Assembly: GCF_002591895.1 (NCBI RefSeq) | Contig: NZ_NISX01000010.1 | Span: 1-64,000, forward strand | Direction: 5' to 3' | Length of the DNA: 64,000 bases | Source of the DNA: Lacimicrobium alkaliphilum | GTDB taxonomy: Bacteria; Pseudomonadota; Gammaproteobacteria; Enterobacterales; Alteromonadaceae | Part shown: one piece after another, positions 28,303 to 37,304 of the stretch | Layout: each line of letters starts with the position of its first letter | Numbering within the stretch: the stretch's first letter is position 1 | Position numbers and translations under genes: made by a program | Notes under the pieces: model-generated | Told to the model about the DNA's origin: nothing | Seen by the model: the letters and a program-made list of their open reading frames with translations, nothing else | Databases searched by the model: none

Positions 28303-28971
28303 TTATGCAATTTCCAATACCGGATTTGACTGTTGTGTTTCGGTATGGGCTTTTGCCCCTACCCCCGCTGAAATATAAGGCATTAACCGGTGAATAATGC
28401 CTTCAACAGTAACTTGTTGCTGATAATCAGCCAGAGCAATTTCGCTCAACGCCTTGCTCGAAGCCATAGTGAACACGAAAGTACCGATGGCAAAGTGCAA
28501 TCGCCAGAACAGCTCCGCGCTGGACAAATCCGGCACTGCCAGATGCACCGCATTCACGAAACTCTTCAGCATTTGCCCATAGTGAAAGGTAATATACTTA
28601 CGCAGGTGACCCTGCGATTCAGAATATCCGCGGCCCAACAGACGCACAAACAGTGCAGTACCATCAGGGCGCACCTGATTAAGCAGCAGCAATGGTTTCA
28701 CCAGACTGGTAAAAACCTGCTCCACATCTGGTTTGGGATGTTTCGCAAGTAAGGTGATAATCTGTTGGTCTACTTGTGGCATAAAGACTTTAAGATAGCG
28801 CTGCAGCACTTCCTGGATCAGTTGTTTCTTAGAGCCAAAATGATAATTGACCGACGCCAGATTAACTTTGGCCTCGGTTGTTATTGCCCGCAAAGAAGTA
28901 TCACCAAAGCCATGTTCGGCGAACAACCGCTCGGCGGCATTCAGAATTTGTGTTTTGGTATCCATCGCCAT
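28303..28971 (-). CDS. psrA: PsrA-like TetR-family fatty acid regulator
   Basis: A 222-residue TetR repressor. The HTH is at residues about 25-50 (SLRAITTEAKVNLASVNYHFGSKK). The ligand domain contains SQGHLRKYI and ELFWRLHFAIGTFVFTM, closely like PsrA, the long-chain fatty acid sensor of Pseudomonas and relatives. It is expected to release DNA upon binding fatty acid or acyl-CoA. It is co-transcribed with fadE. Two operator-like inverted repeats matching the known PsrA pattern lie just upstream. ATG codons at 28971 and 28965 are both possible starts. Confidence 0.88.
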   Translation of the reverse strand: MAMDTKTQILNAAERLFAEHGFGDTSLRAITTEAKVNLASVNYHFGSKKQLIQEVLQRYLKVFMPQVDQQIITLLAKHPKPDVEQVFTSLVKPLLLLNQVRPDGTALFVRLLGRGYSESQGHLRKYITFHYGQMLKSFVNAVHLAVPDLSSAELFWRLHFAIGTFVFTMASSKALSEIALADYQQQVTVEGIIHRLMPYISAGVGAKAHTETQQSNPVLEIA

Positions 28972-28985
28972 GTATCAAACGCCCG

Positions 28986-29005
28986 ATTCAAACAGTAGTT
29001 TGAAT
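28986..29005 (-). promoter_or_regulatory. PsrA-type operator 1
   Basis: ATTCAAAC-AGTA-GTTTGAAT is a perfect 8-bp inverted repeat with a 4-base centre, 15 bases upstream of the psrA start. The core CAAAC-N4-GTTTG equals the published PsrA pattern (G/C)AAAC-N2-4-GTTT(G/C). Confidence 0.82.
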
Positions 29006-29026
29006 TTATACTTATATACAGTCAAT

Positions 29027-29044
29027 TTCAAGCGCTTGTTTGAA
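29027..29044 (-). promoter_or_regulatory. PsrA-type operator 2
   Basis: TTCAAGC-GCTT-GTTTGAA gives CAAGC-N4-GTTTG, one mismatch from the same pattern. Its centre is exactly 40 bases from operator 1. AT-rich -10-like sequence (TATATAAGTATAAA on the minus strand) lies between the two. Confidence 0.68.
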
Positions 29045-29227
29045 AAAGTTCTGACACCCCCAGCGTTACATTCTGTTACGAATACCTCCTGGTCGGATGA
29101 GTGCAACCTTATGATATTGTTGAGTTTTAACCAAAATTAAGTGAACAATTCAATTTTAACGGAACTGAACGCTGGCTGAACAGGTCGTAATAATCAGTGG
29201 CACTAAAAATGTTTTCCCTTCTCCCTG

Positions 29228-29267
29228 GACCCGATTTCACTAGCGCTTTTTTGAAACCGGGTCTTTT
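29228..29267 (+). terminator. Orphan rho-independent terminator
   Basis: GACCCGATTTCA (29228-29239) pairs with TGAAACCGGGTC (29252-29263) with one G-T type mismatch, followed by TTTTTT. The T-run is on the plus strand only. The nearest plus-strand gene upstream is several kilobases away, so it ends either a small RNA starting in 29050-29150 or acts as a leader attenuator for the peptidase gene. Confidence 0.75.
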
Positions 29268-29385
29268 TTATTTTACCCCTGCACACCCCACCACGCAGAT
29301 ACCAATATGCGCTTAGCTTGATATACTGGCTCTACCGGCGACGCTTCTTGTCAGCCAGATAACAATAATCAAATAAGGGAATACT

Positions 29386-31218
29386 ATGTTACGACAGAAA
29401 TTATCAATGCCAGCTATTTTAGTGGCGCTGGCTTTGGGTACTACAGCCTGCCAACAGCCACCACAAACGCAAAAACAAGAGACAGCCAGGACTCTCACAC
29501 CAGAAGATGCGCGCATCTTCTTGCAGGAAGCTCAGGCTGAACTGGAAAAATTACAGTTACCCGCGGTTCAGGCCGCGTGGGCCTATGCAACCTATATCAA
29601 TCAGGACACCTCCGCCGTTTCCGCCTATTTAAGTGAGAAGCTTTCATCCCGACAGGCGGAACTGGCCAAAGAAGCCGCCAAATTCAGTGACGTGCAGGTG
29701 GATGCCGATACCCGCCGCCAGCTGAATTTGCTGGTGAATTCCTTTGTTCTGGCCCCACCCTCCGATTCTGAGAAATCTGAACGGCTTGCCAAACTCTCTT
29801 CTGAGTTAGATGGTATGTACGGGAAAGGTAAATATTGCCCACAAGACGGCGAATGCATGAGCCTGGGCGAAATGACCGCGAAAATGGCCAGAGTACGTGA
29901 TCACGAGGAACTGCTGGATATCTGGCAGGGCTGGCGGCAAATCAGCCCGCCCATGAAGCCTTTGTATGAAGAGCTGGTAACCCTGGCTAATGAAGGTGCA
30001 CAGGAGCTGGGCTTCGCTGACACCAGCGAGCTGTGGCGTGGCAAGTATGATATGCCCGCCGAAGAGTTCGGCCCTGAACTGGACCGCACCTGGAATCAGG
30101 TAAAACCTTTTTATGATGCCCTGCATTGTCACGTGCGCGCCAAACTGGGCGAACACTACGGTACCGATGTAGTGCCGCAGGATTTGCCGATTCCGGCTCA
30201 CTTGCTGGGCAATATGTGGGCGCAGACCTGGGGCAATATATACGAACTGGTGAAACCTGAGCAAAAGATGACGGTACCGGATGTGACCGCGGCCCTCAAA
30301 GATCAGAATTATGACGAGATAAAAATGGTCGAACAGGCAGAGTCTTTCTTTAGCTCATTGGGCTTTGCAGAACTGCCAGAAACCTTCTGGGAGCGTTCAC
30401 AATTTACCAAACCCCGCGACAGAGATGTAATCTGCCATGCCTCGGCCTGGGATATTGATGATAAAGACGATCTGCGTATCAAGATGTGTATCCAGAAAAC
30501 CGGTGAAGAGTTTAATGTCATTCACCACGAACTGGGGCATAACTATTATCAACGCGCCTATAAAGACCAGCCGCTGTTATACCGTGGTTCGGCCAATGAC
30601 GGCTTCCATGAAGCCATCGGTGACACAATTGCGCTGTCGATTACGCCAAAATACCTTAAGCAAATTGACCTGATTGATGAGATCCCCGATGAGTCTAACG
30701 ATATTGGTATGCTGATGCAGGTGGCTCTGGACAAGATCGCCTTTATTCCCTTCGGGCTGATGGTAGATCAGTGGCGCTGGAAAGTGCTTTCCGGTGAAGT
30801 CAAACCAGAAAATTACAACCAGGCCTGGTGGGAGCTGCGCGAGAAATATCAGGGCGTCAGAGCGCCCATCGAGAGGCCTGCCGATGCCTTTGACCCAGGT
30901 TCAAAGTACCATGTGCCGGGTAATACACCCTACACCCGTTACTTTCTGGCGCATATACTGCAATTCCAGTTTCACAAAGCCCTGTGTGAAATTGCCGGAG
31001 ATAAAGGTCCAATTCATCGCTGTTCAATCTATGGCAGCAAAGAGGCCGGTGAAGCCCTCAATGCCATGCTGGAGATGGGTCAGAGTCGCCCCTGGCAGGA
31101 AGCTCTTGAGAGCCTGACCGGTTCAGCGCAAATGGATGCCACCGCAGTACTGGACTACTTCGCCCCCCTGAAAACCTGGCTTGATGAACAAAACCAGGGC
31201 CGTCAGTGCGGCTTTTAA
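29386..31218 (+). CDS. M2 family zinc dipeptidyl carboxypeptidase (ACE-like), lipoprotein
   Basis: A bacterial homologue of angiotensin-converting enzyme, 610 residues. The signal sequence ends in a lipobox GTTAC (Cys22), so it is probably anchored in the envelope. The zinc motif is HELGH at 381-385 (within IHHELGHNYY), with the third ligand Glu in NDGFHEAIGD about 25 residues later. The C-terminal PGNTPYTRYFLAHILQFQF segment matches the family chloride/substrate region. It releases dipeptides from peptide C-termini and probably serves peptide nutrition. It is monocistronic, with a terminator after it. Confidence 0.94.
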   Translation: MLRQKLSMPAILVALALGTTACQQPPQTQKQETARTLTPEDARIFLQEAQAELEKLQLPAVQAAWAYATYINQDTSAVSAYLSEKLSSRQAELAKEAAKFSDVQVDADTRRQLNLLVNSFVLAPPSDSEKSERLAKLSSELDGMYGKGKYCPQDGECMSLGEMTAKMARVRDHEELLDIWQGWRQISPPMKPLYEELVTLANEGAQELGFADTSELWRGKYDMPAEEFGPELDRTWNQVKPFYDALHCHVRAKLGEHYGTDVVPQDLPIPAHLLGNMWAQTWGNIYELVKPEQKMTVPDVTAALKDQNYDEIKMVEQAESFFSSLGFAELPETFWERSQFTKPRDRDVICHASAWDIDDKDDLRIKMCIQKTGEEFNVIHHELGHNYYQRAYKDQPLLYRGSANDGFHEAIGDTIALSITPKYLKQIDLIDEIPDESNDIGMLMQVALDKIAFIPFGLMVDQWRWKVLSGEVKPENYNQAWWELREKYQGVRAPIERPADAFDPGSKYHVPGNTPYTRYFLAHILQFQFHKALCEIAGDKGPIHRCSIYGSKEAGEALNAMLEMGQSRPWQEALESLTGSAQMDATAVLDYFAPLKTWLDEQNQGRQCGF

Positions 31219-31242
31219 ACTGACAGCCTGTTGTAAATAACG

Positions 31243-31273
31243 AAAAGGTCGACCATAGCGTCGACCTTTTTAT
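31243..31273 (+). terminator. Terminator of the M2 peptidase gene
   Basis: An 11-bp perfect stem (31243-31253 with 31260-31270, AAAAGGTCGAC) and 6-base loop followed by T residues, 25 bases after the stop. It could work in both directions. Confidence 0.9.
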
Positions 31274-31428
31274 TGCCTGAAATCCTTGTTGATGTTGATT
31301 TCTGCAGCAGTTTGTCGCGTATTCAGACAAGGCAGAGTGAATCTGGTTTACATGCTCTCACAAATAGCAATAACACAATATCAATACGCTACGAACACTC
31401 TAGGCGTTCCGGCCAAGCTCAACACGCC

Positions 31429-32346
31429 CTAATCCAACATTGCCTTAAGGTGCACAATCACACTGCGGCCCAGCGCGCTCAGGGCATAGCCCCCCTCAAG
31501 GGTTGAGACCATGCGTCCCTGGCAATGTTTATTGGCCAGCGCCTTAAGCTGACTGGTGATCCAGTGATAGTCGGTTTCCACCAGCTTAAAGTGAGCCATA
31601 TCATCTTCAAAATGCGCATCAAAACCGGCAGATATCATAATCAACTCAGGGGCAAACGCATCCAGCTTATCCAGCCAGCGGTCCTGAATGGCCTGCTGAA
31701 AGGCTTCACTATCCGTGCCCGCCGGTAGTGGCAGGTTGAGTATATGCTCATTGCCAGGCCCCACATTATAGGGATAGAAGGGATATTCGTAGCTGGAACA
31801 AAAAAGCACCCGTTGATCATTAAAAAAGATATTCTCGGTGCCATTGCCATGGTGCACATCAAAATCCACGATAGCAATGCGTTTCAGACCATACTGATGC
31901 AAGGCGTGCATGGCACCCACGGCAATATTGTTAAACAGACAAAATCCCATCGCCTTATCCCGTTCTGCATGGTGCCCTGGCGGGCGCACCGCACAAAATG
32001 CCTGGGACATTTCCCCGGATAATACTGCATCCACCGCCTGAATATTGGCGCCCGCCGCATACAAGGCCGCCTCCAGACTGTGCGGCATCATTTGAGTATC
32101 CGGATCCATCTGGACCTGGCCTGACTCCGGTGACAACGCAAACACCCTGTCCACATATTCCGGGCTATGCGCGCGATATAACTGAGTCCGGTCAGCTGCT
32201 ATGGCCTGCTGTCTTACAACAGAAAACTCCATGCCGGAGGCGATCAACCTATCGTTAATCGCATCCAGCCGCTCCGGACATTCGGGATGTTCATTGCCGA
32301 CATCGTGCTCACTGCATTTAGGATGACTGATAAATAACAGGCTCAT
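31429..32346 (-). CDS. Histone deacetylase family protein
   Basis: A class II HDAC-like/acetylpolyamine amidohydrolase-type zinc enzyme of 305 residues. The motif RPPGHHAE (His-His pair), the zinc ligands in IVDFDVHHGNGT, and MISAGFDAHFED are all intact, so it should be active on acetyl-lysine or an acetylated small amine. Its start overlaps the end of the acyl-CoA hydrolase/GNAT gene by 4 bases, which couples a deacetylase to an acetyltransferase-domain protein. Substrate unknown. Confidence 0.93.
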   Translation of the reverse strand: MSLLFISHPKCSEHDVGNEHPECPERLDAINDRLIASGMEFSVVRQQAIAADRTQLYRAHSPEYVDRVFALSPESGQVQMDPDTQMMPHSLEAALYAAGANIQAVDAVLSGEMSQAFCAVRPPGHHAERDKAMGFCLFNNIAVGAMHALHQYGLKRIAIVDFDVHHGNGTENIFFNDQRVLFCSSYEYPFYPYNVGPGNEHILNLPLPAGTDSEAFQQAIQDRWLDKLDAFAPELIMISAGFDAHFEDDMAHFKLVETDYHWITSQLKALANKHCQGRMVSTLEGGYALSALGRSVIVHLKAMLD

Positions 32347-34208
32347 TGACTCTCCAGCGACAGGCGTAACATCACTTCACCGGGCTCTTCAGTGGGCTCA
32401 CGGACAAAACTGGCATTTTCGAAAATTCGCAACATGGTTTTATTGTCGGCCCTTACATAAGCCTGCATCATTTTTACCCCTCGTTGTTTCGCTATGTTGG
32501 CCATTTCGCTCAATAACTGCTTGGCCATACCCTTCCCCCTGTTGCTCTCACGGGTCACAAAAGCGACCTCGCAGGATTGGCCGTCGTTACTCAGATAGTA
32601 CCGACCAACCGCCTGGATTTCAGACACCGAGCCATATTGTTTCACTATACATAAGGCAAGATCTCTTGACTGATCCACACTTACCAGCCCACAGGACTTT
32701 TCACGGGTCATCTGAGTGGGAATATGGTTATACCTTAAATATAGGGTTTCTTTAGTATGGGAATAGAAAAACTCCTGTAAACGCCGTTCATCCGCCGGGT
32801 TCAATGGACGCAGATCATAATTCTGGCCCTCAACACGCAGGGTTTTTACATTAATCGGACTCAGTTCCGGAACTTCTCTGGGATAGTCCTTCTGATAATG
32901 CGGCACCCAGTAATGCTCACGCACCTTTTCCAGCAACTCGGCACGAAACTTAGGGTGCGCCACCCGAATCAATTCCAGCGCCCGCTCCCGAATACTGCGC
33001 CCTTTTAATGAGGCTACCCCAAACTCAGTGACCACATAATGCACATGCCCTCTTGAGGTCACCACCCCACTGCCCGGAGTAATAGTAGGCACAATGCGCG
33101 ATATCGTTCCCTGCTTTGCCGTCGAGGGCAGTGCAATAATGGGCTTGCCACCGGGGCTCAGGGCGGCACCGCGGATAAAATCGACCTGACCACCTATACC
33201 ACTATAAAACTGATAGCCAATAGAGTCTGCCACCACCTGCCCGGTCAGATCCACTTCCAGTGCACTGTTGATGGCGACCATGTTGTGATTGCGGGCAATG
33301 TTAACCGGTGAGTTCACATAGCTGCTGGGATAAAACTCCACATGGGGATTATTATGTACAAAGTCATACAACCTCTGGCTGCCGAGACAGAAGCTGGTAA
33401 CCGTTTTGCCGGGATGAAAGGTCTTATTGCGATTATTGATAACACCCTTAGCGATTAAATCGATAACGCCATCGGTAATCAATTCACTGTGGACCCCCAG
33501 GTCTTTGTGATTGTGCAGATAACGCAATACGGCATTGGGAATTTTGCCAACGCCAAGCTGGATGGTCGCACCATCTTCCACCAACATCGATACATATTGG
33601 CCGATGCGTTCGGTTTTTTTATCCGGCTCGTAATCAGGCAGGACCGGCAATGCCTGTTGCCGTTCAATGCACGCATCCAGTTCACTGACATGAATAAAGG
33701 AGTGGCCACTGGTACGGGGCATTAACGGATTGATCTGGGCAATAACCCGTTTCGCCTTACGTACCGCCGACAGGGTAACATCGACCGCAACGCCCAGCGA
33801 ACAATAGCCGTATTGATCCGGCGGACTGATCATGATCAATGCCGCATCCAACGGCAAAATATCCTGTTCAAACAATGAATGAACCTCGGATAAAAAACAC
33901 GGCGTATAGTCCGCCCGGCCTTCTGCCACTGCCCTGCGAATTTTGTCACTACCGATAAACAGGGTATTGACCTTAAACAGTTCACTGTACTCGGGTTCTA
34001 CCCAGCGACTGTCGGACAGAGTCAGAGTATGGACAATCTCAATATCATGCAGACCATGACTGTCTTTGATCAGATCATCTATTAACCCGTTTGGCACACC
34101 GGCATTAGAGCCGAGAAATACCCGGCTGCCGGATTTAATCAGTGCCGGCCAGTCTGGCTGATTTGGCAACGCAATATACATAAAGCTGTCTGAGCTCGCG
34201 AATCCCAC
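32343..34208 (-). CDS. Acetyl-CoA hydrolase/transferase fused to GNAT domain
   Basis: A 621-residue fusion. Residues about 1-440 are an acetyl-CoA hydrolase/CoA-transferase (AbaB-like; GAxIQLGVGKIPNAVL, catalytic Glu region in DGVIDLI..., and FYSGIGGQVDFIRGA). Residues about 460-615 are a GNAT N-acetyltransferase (AFVTRESNRGKGMAKQLL is the acetyl-CoA loop). The fusion suggests it handles acyl-CoA and transfers the acyl group. It is coupled to the deacetylase gene (ATGA overlap). The start is uncertain: GTG at 34208 or ATG at 34181, neither with a strong ribosome site. Confidence 0.9.
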   Translation of the reverse strand: MGFASSDSFMYIALPNQPDWPALIKSGSRVFLGSNAGVPNGLIDDLIKDSHGLHDIEIVHTLTLSDSRWVEPEYSELFKVNTLFIGSDKIRRAVAEGRADYTPCFLSEVHSLFEQDILPLDAALIMISPPDQYGYCSLGVAVDVTLSAVRKAKRVIAQINPLMPRTSGHSFIHVSELDACIERQQALPVLPDYEPDKKTERIGQYVSMLVEDGATIQLGVGKIPNAVLRYLHNHKDLGVHSELITDGVIDLIAKGVINNRNKTFHPGKTVTSFCLGSQRLYDFVHNNPHVEFYPSSYVNSPVNIARNHNMVAINSALEVDLTGQVVADSIGYQFYSGIGGQVDFIRGAALSPGGKPIIALPSTAKQGTISRIVPTITPGSGVVTSRGHVHYVVTEFGVASLKGRSIRERALELIRVAHPKFRAELLEKVREHYWVPHYQKDYPREVPELSPINVKTLRVEGQNYDLRPLNPADERRLQEFFYSHTKETLYLRYNHIPTQMTREKSCGLVSVDQSRDLALCIVKQYGSVSEIQAVGRYYLSNDGQSCEVAFVTRESNRGKGMAKQLLSEMANIAKQRGVKMMQAYVRADNKTMLRIFENASFVREPTEEPGEVMLRLSLESQ

Positions 34209-34290
34209 GGAAGTCTGATCATATCTTCCCTATGCACAACAGTATACCCAGCGTTGCAGCCGGATTACCGATAAGTCTCAATGCCTCAAT

Positions 34291-34325
34291 AAAAAAAGCC
34301 GCTGTCCTGGCAGGCAGCGGCTTTT
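34291..34325 (-). terminator. Terminator of the TonB receptor gene
   Basis: On the minus strand, AAAAGCCGCTG pairs with CAGCGGCTTTT around a 10-base loop, followed by seven T. It begins about 25 bases after the receptor stop. Confidence 0.92.
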
Positions 34326-34349
34326 GCTTTCACTATCAACTCTTTTGAC

Positions 34350-36983
34350 TTAGAAGGTGTAGATCCCTCTTATGTAGTAGAAGCCACCATTGATACCCAT
34401 TGGCGCAGTGGTGGGATATTTAGAGCCCACCACACCGGCAAAAGGATTATCATCAGGTACATTGTCGAAAAGGTTCTTGGCCCCACCGGCAATCTGGAAA
34501 TCATCGGTCAGGAAGTAACCCAGTTCTAGATCAACGGTCAGCTCAGAACCTGGATAGATATCCAGACCGCCACCAGCATCCACATGATCTTCATAATACT
34601 CGCCAAAGTAGTTCAGACGCATCAGCGCTCTGAAATCTTCTTTTGACCAGTTCATGGTATAGGTTCCACGGTGCGCTGGCAGGTTGTCTTCCAGCATTTC
34701 CACCTTGGCAAGGTTGATGTTATCCGGGTTGAAATCATCCACCGTGGTGTCCGTCCAGTTGTAAGCCAGTGAGTATTTCATATCACCGCCAAACACTTCA
34801 TTGCTGTAGTTCATCACCACATCGATACCCTGCGTGGTGGTATCAAAGTCATTGGTAAAGTACACCACACTGCTGAAGCTGGTCGCATCACGAATACCCT
34901 GAGCCAGAAGCGCATCGATATCTTCCTGGGTCAGCGGAATAGCGGAAGTACGGCTCAAACGATCGGTCACTTCCACATTGAAGTAATCGATGGTCAGATA
35001 CAAACCGTTTTCAAACTCACCCACTAAACCAAAGCTGTAGGCTACAGAGTCTTCAGGCTCCAGTGGCTCACCACCTTTTAGTGCCGCAATGGGGTTGGTG
35101 GGTGGCAACAAGGCCTGGTCCTGCAGCTGTGTACCCACAAACGCAGTGGTTACATTAATAACATTACTCTGACCAACAGTGGGTGCTTTAAAGCCGGTGC
35201 TGACGGCGCCACGTATCGCGAAGGTATCCGTCATCTGCAAACGGGCTGACAGCTTACCGTTAAAGGTTGATCCGAAGTCGGTGAAATCTTCATAACGGGC
35301 TGCGGCGCCAATCATCAGGTTTTCGGTGACATAAGCTTCCACATCCACAAAGCCTGCCCAGTTGCCACGGCTCCATTCACCTGCCGCTTCAGGTTTGATA
35401 CCAGGGAAACCGTTTGAACCTATACCAAAGCCCTGAGAGGTACCGGTAGCCGGGTTAAAGGCCAGTGAACCAACAGCAAACGAAGCCGGATCGCCCGCTT
35501 CCTGCTTAAAGGTTTCACGGCGATATTCAATACCAGCCGCAAAGGCCAGTGGCTCGTACAGGCTGTCCATTTCAAATAATCTGGACACATCGAAGTTGAA
35601 ATTCTGTTCCAGCTGGCTGGCAGTACCAGGCGCAAACTCCGTCGGCGTATTCGGGCCCAGTGAGGGGTTCACAGTATTGCGGATTGAATACTCAATTTGC
35701 GAGTAGCCCATGCCGATACTGATATCATAAAACCACTCACTCTCGGTGTAGCCTTTTGTACCCATTGCAATGGATGCGTCAGTTACGATACCGCCGAAGC
35801 GTGGCGTAAAGCCGCCGGGGAACATCTCATTGAAAGCCCAGCAATCAGGGTTATTAGCCACTTCACTGATATATCGCGGATTATCCAGTACGTTATCCCC
35901 CACGCGGATATCGGTGGGGCAATTAGCACTCATATCGTCGGTCAGATCACCTACCAACAAAAGTTGATGCCCTTCATCTTCATCGATCACGCCATCGCCG
36001 TTCAAATCTGCAGGCTCAATTCCGCCGCTATACACTCCCCCACGGGTATGAGGGTTACGGTAATAAAAACCACCGTCTATTTCACGTTCGGCCCAATTGG
36101 TGAACATATAGGCTTCTTTATCGTTGCCCAGGTCCAGACCAAAGTTACCCACCAGTTTAAAGTCATATTTAATTTTTGGTGTACCCCAGATTTGCGCGGG
36201 GTTTTCAATATCCGGGTTACCCCCTGCTGCCAGTGCTGCGGCATCATCACGCTGTACACTGCGACTGGTAGCATCCGCTTCACGGTACTCCATGGAGAAG
36301 TTGGCAAAACCATCATCGGTCAGCGGCAAACCAATATTACCGGCTACCTGAAGGGTGTCGCCGTCTCCTTCCATGGTTTCGCCCCAACGGGCTTCAATCA
36401 TGCCCCCGTCGGCGTCATCCTTAAGAACAAAATTGATTACTCCGGCGATCGCATCGGAACCATACTGCGCAGCGGCGCCATCGCGCAGCACTTCAACCTG
36501 TTTCAGTGCAACGGCGGGAATATTTGAAATATCGGGGCCCTGGGCACCATCAGACAAACTCCCGCCAAGGAACGTAATCACCGCACTGCGATGACGGCGC
36601 TTACCGTTTACCAGCACCAGGGTGTGGTCTGAGGCCAGCCCACGAAGGTTAGCCGGTCTTACCAGCGTCGAGGCATCATTAATGGGCTGGTCATTAACGT
36701 TAAACGAGGGCACAACGGTGCTCATCATTGACATCATGTCAGTGGCGCCCTGTGCGGCAAATTCATCGGCACCAATAATATCCAGAGGTACCGCAGAGTC
36801 GCCTACTGAACGCGGTGCGGCACGGGTACCGACAATGGCTATTTTCTCAACCGGACCGGTTTCTGCTGCATTGGAATCATCCTCCTGCGCTGAAACATTT
36901 AAACTTACCGCCAGGCTGGCAGCAGCTGCTGATGTGAGAGCAAACTTAATACTTTTAGATAGATGTGTGATTTGGGTAGGCAT
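34350..36983 (-). CDS. TonB-dependent outer membrane receptor
   Basis: An outer-membrane beta-barrel importer of 877 residues. After a signal peptide (residues about 1-34, ending SLNVSAQ) comes the plug domain (GADEFAAQGATDMM..., NLRGLASDHTLVLVNGKRRH, VEVLRDGAAAQYGSDAIAGVINFVL) and then the barrel, ending IRGIYTF with the C-terminal Phe needed for insertion. The substrate cannot be told; this group occurs in Alteromonads for peptides, sugars or other nutrients as well as iron. The ATG at 36983 has GGAGAAGG upstream; the longer start at 37070 is poor. It is monocistronic with its own terminator. Confidence 0.94.
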   Translation of the reverse strand: MPTQITHLSKSIKFALTSAAAASLAVSLNVSAQEDDSNAAETGPVEKIAIVGTRAAPRSVGDSAVPLDIIGADEFAAQGATDMMSMMSTVVPSFNVNDQPINDASTLVRPANLRGLASDHTLVLVNGKRRHRSAVITFLGGSLSDGAQGPDISNIPAVALKQVEVLRDGAAAQYGSDAIAGVINFVLKDDADGGMIEARWGETMEGDGDTLQVAGNIGLPLTDDGFANFSMEYREADATSRSVQRDDAAALAAGGNPDIENPAQIWGTPKIKYDFKLVGNFGLDLGNDKEAYMFTNWAEREIDGGFYYRNPHTRGGVYSGGIEPADLNGDGVIDEDEGHQLLLVGDLTDDMSANCPTDIRVGDNVLDNPRYISEVANNPDCWAFNEMFPGGFTPRFGGIVTDASIAMGTKGYTESEWFYDISIGMGYSQIEYSIRNTVNPSLGPNTPTEFAPGTASQLEQNFNFDVSRLFEMDSLYEPLAFAAGIEYRRETFKQEAGDPASFAVGSLAFNPATGTSQGFGIGSNGFPGIKPEAAGEWSRGNWAGFVDVEAYVTENLMIGAAARYEDFTDFGSTFNGKLSARLQMTDTFAIRGAVSTGFKAPTVGQSNVINVTTAFVGTQLQDQALLPPTNPIAALKGGEPLEPEDSVAYSFGLVGEFENGLYLTIDYFNVEVTDRLSRTSAIPLTQEDIDALLAQGIRDATSFSSVVYFTNDFDTTTQGIDVVMNYSNEVFGGDMKYSLAYNWTDTTVDDFNPDNINLAKVEMLEDNLPAHRGTYTMNWSKEDFRALMRLNYFGEYYEDHVDAGGGLDIYPGSELTVDLELGYFLTDDFQIAGGAKNLFDNVPDDNPFAGVVGSKYPTTAPMGINGGFYYIRGIYTF

Positions 36984-37304
36984 AGACCTTCTCCAACTTG
37001 TCGTTTTTATATCGTTGGTACGATGAACCTTGTGGAACAACCGCACCGCATTTTTAGCGTTGCTCTTCAAACTCTTACCGGTTTGTCTGTTTCAACAACG
37101 CCTTATTGTTATAGTACGAAAGTACAGTTTGCGAGATGTAAAACAACAGTAGCGATTACAGACAAAAATCTGCACACCAAAGGGTTTTACTCAGAAATAC
37201 ATTCATTCATCTCACAAAACATGTCTTTCGTCGCTACAACATATCGGCTCATACGATATATGACAAGAAAAAACGTAATTTAGCCTGAAAACTTACGAAC
37301 AGAA
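36984..37304. other. Leader and promoter region of the TonB receptor
   Basis: About 320 bases of AT-rich sequence with no gene. It contains short palindromic pieces such as CATATCG...CGATATATG near 37239-37262 and AGTACGAAAGTACA near 37116, but I could not assign any to a known regulator. No Fur box stands out. Confidence 0.5.

Larger units (their letters stand above)
28972..29385. other. Divergent psrA / M2 peptidase intergenic region
   Basis: About 410 bases without a gene. The psrA-proximal part holds the two operators. The middle (29050-29225) is AT-rich and has no open frame of note. It ends in a strong plus-strand terminator at 29228-29267 that no annotated gene accounts for, then 120 bases of leader before the M2 peptidase gene. 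Confidence 0.6.

Noticed and set aside
35697-36527. 276-codon plus-strand open frame
   Set aside because: Lies wholly antisense to the TonB receptor and has no family features or ribosome site.
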